DNA of 64,000 bases, from assembly GCF_017829975.1 (NCBI RefSeq), contig NZ_JAEEGA010000012.1, forward strand, positions 116,994 through 180,993, written 5' to 3'. The notes below the pieces were generated by a model. The model saw only the letters and a list, made by a program, of their open reading frames with translations, was not told the origin of the DNA and ran no database searches. The position numbers were made by a program, and so were the translations under genes. Below, one piece after another: positions 60,769 through 64,000 of this stretch; the stretch's first letter is position 1, and each line of letters begins with the position of its first letter. Origin of the DNA: Vagococcus allomyrinae (lineage in GTDB: Bacteria; Bacillota; Bacilli; Lactobacillales; Vagococcaceae).

Positions 60769-60937
60769 ATTCTGTTAATAGCCTGATTTCAGCTTGTTGT
60801 CGCTACCACTGATCAATATTAACCATAACAACTTTGCCAACCCCATTTTTTGTTAAGATCAGTGGCTCGCCATCTTGCACTTCATCAAGCACTTTGTTAT
60901 AATTTCTCAAAATCGTACTAGGCTTAATTACTTCCAC
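60769..60937 (-). pseudogene. Phd/YefM-type antitoxin with an in-frame stop
   Basis: From GTG 60937 the frame reads VEVIKPSTILRNYNKVLDEV, then GEPLILTKNGVGKVVMVN, a typical Phd/YefM antitoxin, but a TAG at 60803-60805 follows IDQW. The same frame goes on directly with RQQAEIRLLTELNRGEQDF. A single base change (TAG for a sense codon) would explain this. Confidence 0.7.
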
Positions 60938-61132
60938 TTTAATCAAACCTTTCTTTTAATAATTATAACGTCATTAGTTTTAAATTTACAGCTAGAAATT
61001 TGAACAACAATTAATCTACACTAAATTAGATAATTTACTTATTTAACGTATTCTTATTTGTTAACTAGCATTTCTAATCATCAATCAATTACTTTGTTAG
61101 AAAACTTTTCCTGTGACCTTAACTCATCACCT

Positions 61133-61363
61133 TTATCCCTTACTAATTGCCCGCTTTCCCTTTCCCCCTTGAGAAAGATGGCCATTCTCCAATAAGCGTA
61201 TCCGTTCATTTGCCTGTATCGTTAATTGTTGTTGGGCCAGAATTTGTTGCTGGGCCCGCTCCAATTGATGATTTTTTTCGTCTAACTCTCTTGCTAACAC
61301 CGCCATGACTTCCGCCATGGTGGCTTTTAGGTCTGTTGCGACTGCTTCAATCTCTGTTGACAT
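61133..61363 (-). CDS. Small coiled-coil protein in the tagH-like operon
   Basis: 76 residues. Residues about 5-62 show a continuous heptad pattern (LARELDEKNHQLERAQQQIL), so a coiled coil is likely; the end is basic (GGKGKRAISKG). No family recognised, no membrane segment. It follows the TagH-like gene by 15 bp with an AAAGGAGGG site, and is the last gene of that operon. Confidence 0.65.
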   Translation of the reverse strand: MSTEIEAVATDLKATMAEVMAVLARELDEKNHQLERAQQQILAQQQLTIQANERIRLLENGHLSQGGKGKRAISKG

Positions 61364-61378
61364 GTCTGCCCTCCTTTT

Positions 61379-63037
61379 CTAAGGCAAGTGCAAGACTTGC
61401 CCTAGAGATAATTGTTCGGTTTGTAAATGATTGGCTTGCTGAATGGCCATGACATCAACCCCGTATTTTCGTGCAATGCTGTAAAGAGTATCTCCTGCTG
61501 CTACCACGTGTTCAGCTGAAGGTGAGACTGGTTCGATTTCTTTTGAAGGAACGCGAGCTGGCTCAGGCTCTGGCGCTTTTGCTGTTGCGGGTAAGGATAG
61601 CTGGCTGCCTGCGTAAATCGTCAGCTCTGTTAACTGATTGGCCGCTTGTAAGTCCGCCAGACTGATTTGGTAGGTTTCTGCGATTGTGGCCAAGCTCTCG
61701 CCATCTTTGACGATATGGTTAAAGCTGGCTAAAGCAATTGTCGGTTCCTCTTGAACTGTCTCAATGGGCGGAACGGTGACTAGTACTTGATTAGGCTGAA
61801 TCTGATAGTCCGTTAGCTGGTTCCATTTTTGTAAATCAGCTAGACTAAGTCCCAGTGCTTGAGCGATATCTGATAAGCTCTCGCCGGCTTTCACTCGGTA
61901 GGTTCCCGGAAGCTCTTCAGCTAAGCTGACTGGCAAGGTCTCTGAGGTGGCGCTGACTGTTGAGTCATGGCTATTAAGGCTTGAGACTGGCCCTGTTTGA
62001 GGTAAAATCGGCTGAGTCGTGGCTTTTAAGCGAGGGTAAAGAACAAAAAAAGCCAGCCCCATCAGGCCTCCTAAAAGTCCCAGACTTATTAGCCAGTTAT
62101 AATTGCTTTTGGCTGGTTGTCGCTGGCGGCGGCTCGGCGACTCGGAAACTGGGGTGTCTGCTTGGTCTTCTACTTCGATTGGTTCCTCAGAAACGGGTTC
62201 TTGCTCCACTTGGCTGAGGGCCACCACTTTTGATTGCTCTATAGTCTCTGGTGGCTCTTCAATCAGGTTTTCCTCGATTTGGCCTTGATAGCCTTCTTCC
62301 CAAAATTCTTGTTGCTCCTTCAGGCTTAAGCGCTTAATTTGAAAATAGTAATCGTAATAAGCCGTAAGGACATCGGTGACGTTGCCGTGTTGTTTGAGTT
62401 GACCAAACTCCAACCAGATCAGGCGATCACAGTAGGTTTCAATTCGTTTGACTTGTTCTGTTTCAATCCAGATGCTTGAGCCCAACTCTTTAAGCTTCTC
62501 CAAAAACAAAAAGACTTTAATGTAAAAATGTTCCTTGACCTGCAAGAGGGACTCGTCAATGTAGATCACCGTCGGTGCCACATGTAACAACAGACTAATG
62601 GCCAGCTGGCTTTTTTCCGACAGTGAGTAATGCTTCATTTTCACGCCAAACTGGCCACCTAATTCTGAAAAGGAGAGGATCTGCTCCATCGTTTCCCCGA
62701 TTTTTTTCTTGGGAATGCCCCATTTTGTCAATTGTTGGCGGGTATAGCTTTCCCCTGTCCGTTCATCGTAACGGTGATCTGGCAGGACGAGCGCTTTGCC
62801 TGTTTCTGAATTTCCTGAGATTAACCCTTCGCTCGGTTTTTTACCTAATAAAATAGCACCTAAGGTGCTTTTTCCTGAGCCTTTGCCGCCAATCACCCCG
62901 ACGATTTCACCGTAGGATTGACTAAAACTTACCCGATCCAGAGCCAACAACTGTCGTGTTCCTTTGCGTTGTGGGCGTAACTGTTTGACTGTGTAGTAGT
63001 GGCTGAGCCCGATCACTTTCCATTTTTCCCGTGTCAC
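61379..63037 (-). CDS. tagH: TagH-like ABC ATPase with membrane anchor and three LysM repeats
   Basis: 552 residues. An ABC ATPase of the TagH type occupies about 1-235: Walker A GGKGSGKST (50-58), Walker B TVIYIDES; the ABC signature is degenerate (LSEKSQ for LSGGQ). After an acidic linker comes one membrane helix (about 315-335) and an outer part with three LysM repeats (about 382-428, 440-486 and 507-552). TagH energises export of wall teichoic acid with the permease TagG, which is not next to this gene here. LysM domains would bind the peptidoglycan. Neighbours are small unknown genes, so a specialised version is possible. Confidence 0.82.
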   Translation of the reverse strand: MTREKWKVIGLSHYYTVKQLRPQRKGTRQLLALDRVSFSQSYGEIVGVIGGKGSGKSTLGAILLGKKPSEGLISGNSETGKALVLPDHRYDERTGESYTRQQLTKWGIPKKKIGETMEQILSFSELGGQFGVKMKHYSLSEKSQLAISLLLHVAPTVIYIDESLLQVKEHFYIKVFLFLEKLKELGSSIWIETEQVKRIETYCDRLIWLEFGQLKQHGNVTDVLTAYYDYYFQIKRLSLKEQQEFWEEGYQGQIEENLIEEPPETIEQSKVVALSQVEQEPVSEEPIEVEDQADTPVSESPSRRQRQPAKSNYNWLISLGLLGGLMGLAFFVLYPRLKATTQPILPQTGPVSSLNSHDSTVSATSETLPVSLAEELPGTYRVKAGESLSDIAQALGLSLADLQKWNQLTDYQIQPNQVLVTVPPIETVQEEPTIALASFNHIVKDGESLATIAETYQISLADLQAANQLTELTIYAGSQLSLPATAKAPEPEPARVPSKEIEPVSPSAEHVVAAGDTLYSIARKYGVDVMAIQQANHLQTEQLSLGQVLHLP

Positions 63038-63087
63038 ATTTGTTCCTCCTCGTTAACGCCTGTCTCTTCCCTCCCCATTTTTCTTCC

Positions 63088-63402
63088 CTAAAAAAGACCA
63101 GCTGTTCGTTTGTAATAATTCAAATGGAGCTGTGTGCTCCAACTAATTAACCGCACTTGTTTGCTTTTTAGTACGTTCATGATGTGAATGGTATCCGCTG
63201 CTGTTTTGCCAAACACCTGTAAACTGGCAATGACGATCGTGTCACCTGGTGCCACCTGATGAATCAATTGCCTTAATTCCCGTCGTTCACGGCTTCTGGC
63301 TTTTTCGATAAAAATCGTAACACAGTGGTAGTCTTTGACAATTTTTAATTGATCGTTTGTCGGCAAGGGATACTGACAGTTAACATAGCCGTAAGTTGCC
63401 AT
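63088..63402 (-). CDS. Resolvase-like domain protein lacking the catalytic serine
   Basis: 104 residues. YGYVNCQYPLPTNDQL takes the place of the YxRVSTxxQ start of serine recombinases, and then IEKARSRERRELRQLIHQVAPGDTIVIASLQVFGKTAADTI matches the middle of the resolvase domain (R and GD..V...L.R.GR region). The Ser is replaced by Asn-Cys, and the long C-terminal DNA-binding part is missing. Recombinase activity is therefore unlikely; it may be a reused dimerisation domain. It lies directly upstream of the TagH-like gene (50 bp). Confidence 0.65.
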   Translation of the reverse strand: MATYGYVNCQYPLPTNDQLKIVKDYHCVTIFIEKARSRERRELRQLIHQVAPGDTIVIASLQVFGKTAADTIHIMNVLKSKQVRLISWSTQLHLNYYKRTAGLF

Positions 63403-63416
63403 GGTTCCCCTCCTTC

Positions 63417-63599
63417 TTAGTTGTGATCCTGATAAAGTACATCACTTAATTGCGTCAGAAAACTCCGCGAGTTGTGGATTAACAACTGGCAGGCTTCTGT
63501 TGGTTCTTGTTTTGATTGTCTTTCTGCCTCTTGAAGGTCTTCTTTAAAGCAATCAATTAGGGCCAATAATCGTAGACTAGCGCCTTGTTTGTGGGTCAT
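63417..63599 (-). CDS. Small helical hypothetical protein
   Basis: 60 residues from ATG 63599, with AAAGGAGAG before it. Predicted as a helical hairpin (LRLLALIDCFKEDLQEAERQ, then LLIHNSRSFLTQLSDVL). No family recognised. Lies 15 bp before the resolvase-like gene in the same operon and overlaps nothing but the end of the larger frame of the preceding gene region. Confidence 0.5.
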   Translation of the reverse strand: MTHKQGASLRLLALIDCFKEDLQEAERQSKQEPTEACQLLIHNSRSFLTQLSDVLYQDHN

Positions 63600-63618
63600 G
63601 TGACTCTCCTTTAGACGG

Positions 63619-63975
63619 TTAATCAAGTACTAAACCGTCAGTGTAATAAACGACCTGTTCAGGAAGGGGCTTCGCTTTGCCCTTCAAGGGTCGTTTGCGT
63701 TTTAAACTGGTTCTAAGTAGCCGGGACAAATGGGCATAATGTTTAATGTCCCCATAATCGCGGGTTGGTAAATAGTAATAACTGGTGCCTAAGACTTTTT
63801 TGGCCCTTCCAAACAATCGTCGGTAATGACTGGTGTCAAAGCTTGCCAGCTCAGATTGATAGGGACATTGCCGGCTATGGCGAGGAAAGGTCCGTTGATA
63901 GTTATACCAATAATACTCGAGATAACGAACAGAACTGCGCAATCGTCTAAGATCACTTTGTGTTACTAGCATCAT
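63619..63975 (-). CDS. Basic hypothetical protein at the window edge
   Basis: 118 residues; GGGGAGG precedes two ATG codons (63975, 63972). Strongly basic and Tyr/Arg-rich (YLEYYWYNYQRTFPRHSRQC, then LSRLLRTSLKRKRPLKGK). No membrane helix, no signal peptide, no family recognised. Its composition would suit binding to nucleic acid or an acidic polymer. It is the first gene of the run that leads to the TagH-like gene. Confidence 0.55.
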   Translation of the reverse strand: MMLVTQSDLRRLRSSVRYLEYYWYNYQRTFPRHSRQCPYQSELASFDTSHYRRLFGRAKKVLGTSYYYLPTRDYGDIKHYAHLSRLLRTSLKRKRPLKGKAKPLPEQVVYYTDGLVLD

Positions 63976-64000
63976 CGCCTCCCCTTTCCTTGCTTTTTGG

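Noticed and set aside
1..64000. CRISPR arrays, tRNA and rRNA genes, T-box or other known riboswitches
   Set aside because: Leaders and intergenic regions were read for regular short repeats, cloverleaf ends and known conserved boxes; none was convincing.

Overview
The window is chromosomal DNA of a low-GC Gram-positive bacterium of the Lactobacillales, most likely an Enterococcaceae member (Enterococcus- or Vagococcus-like). Pointers are the strong AGGAGG-type ribosome binding sites, the many mannose-, lactose- and sucrose-family PTS genes, two LevR-type regulators with sigma-54 promoters, a D-aspartate-ligase-like ATP-grasp enzyme and a LysM-tailed TagH-like protein. No rRNA, tRNA or CRISPR array was seen. 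The genus is an inference.

Layout. 1-376: 5' part of a signal peptidase I gene. 656-1130: gene-free segment bounded by 30-bp inverted repeats. 1575-4677: minus-strand cassette of two DUF1659/DUF2922-like pairs flanking a membrane/coiled-coil protein, a holin-like protein, a GH25-LysM endolysin and an XRE regulator; a divergent unknown gene pair lies at 5002-6115. 7176-9131: P1B-4 metal ATPase behind an ArsR/SmtB-type operator. 9453-13613: MupG and a lactose-family EIIC with a divergent Mga-type regulator. 14266-18315: TetR regulator and FtsX-type ABC exporter. 18397-25000: TetR with small helical protein, kinase plus AraC/GyrI regulator, MerR plus glycosyltransferase, membrane protein, double GNAT protein and mini-XRE.

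25131-32484: a complete dgaRABCDEF-type system (D-glucosaminate PTS, ammonia lyase, aldolase, sigma-54 activator) with a consensus -24/-12 promoter. 32835-34829: decayed toxin-antitoxin genes and one intact PemK-like pair. 35253-40535: glycosidase, EIIBC and AraC regulator, with a cre-like site. 42556-46269: symporter-like protein, M20 amidohydrolase and C-S-lyase/aminotransferase, apparently a salvage operon. 46620-51945: IS3-like remnant, phosphatase, MerR, PRD, WYL, DUF3788 and GNAT genes. 52277-53500: D-aspartate-ligase-like enzyme. 53610-60095: a second mannose-family PTS operon with a double-SIS enzyme, a second LevR-type activator and a near-identical sigma-54 promoter. 60430-60937: broken Phd/ParE-type pair. 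61133-63975: TagH-LysM gene with small neighbours, one of them a resolvase-like domain without the usual catalytic serine.

A small non-coding repeat of about 140 bp with AT-rich inverted ends (MITE-like) recurs at least five times (6240, 13649, 13971, 40689, 49783), with weaker pieces at 49632, 52041 and 60145. Many start codons below were moved inward from the longest reading frame because a ribosome binding site sits inside it. All family names come from reading the sequence; no search was run.
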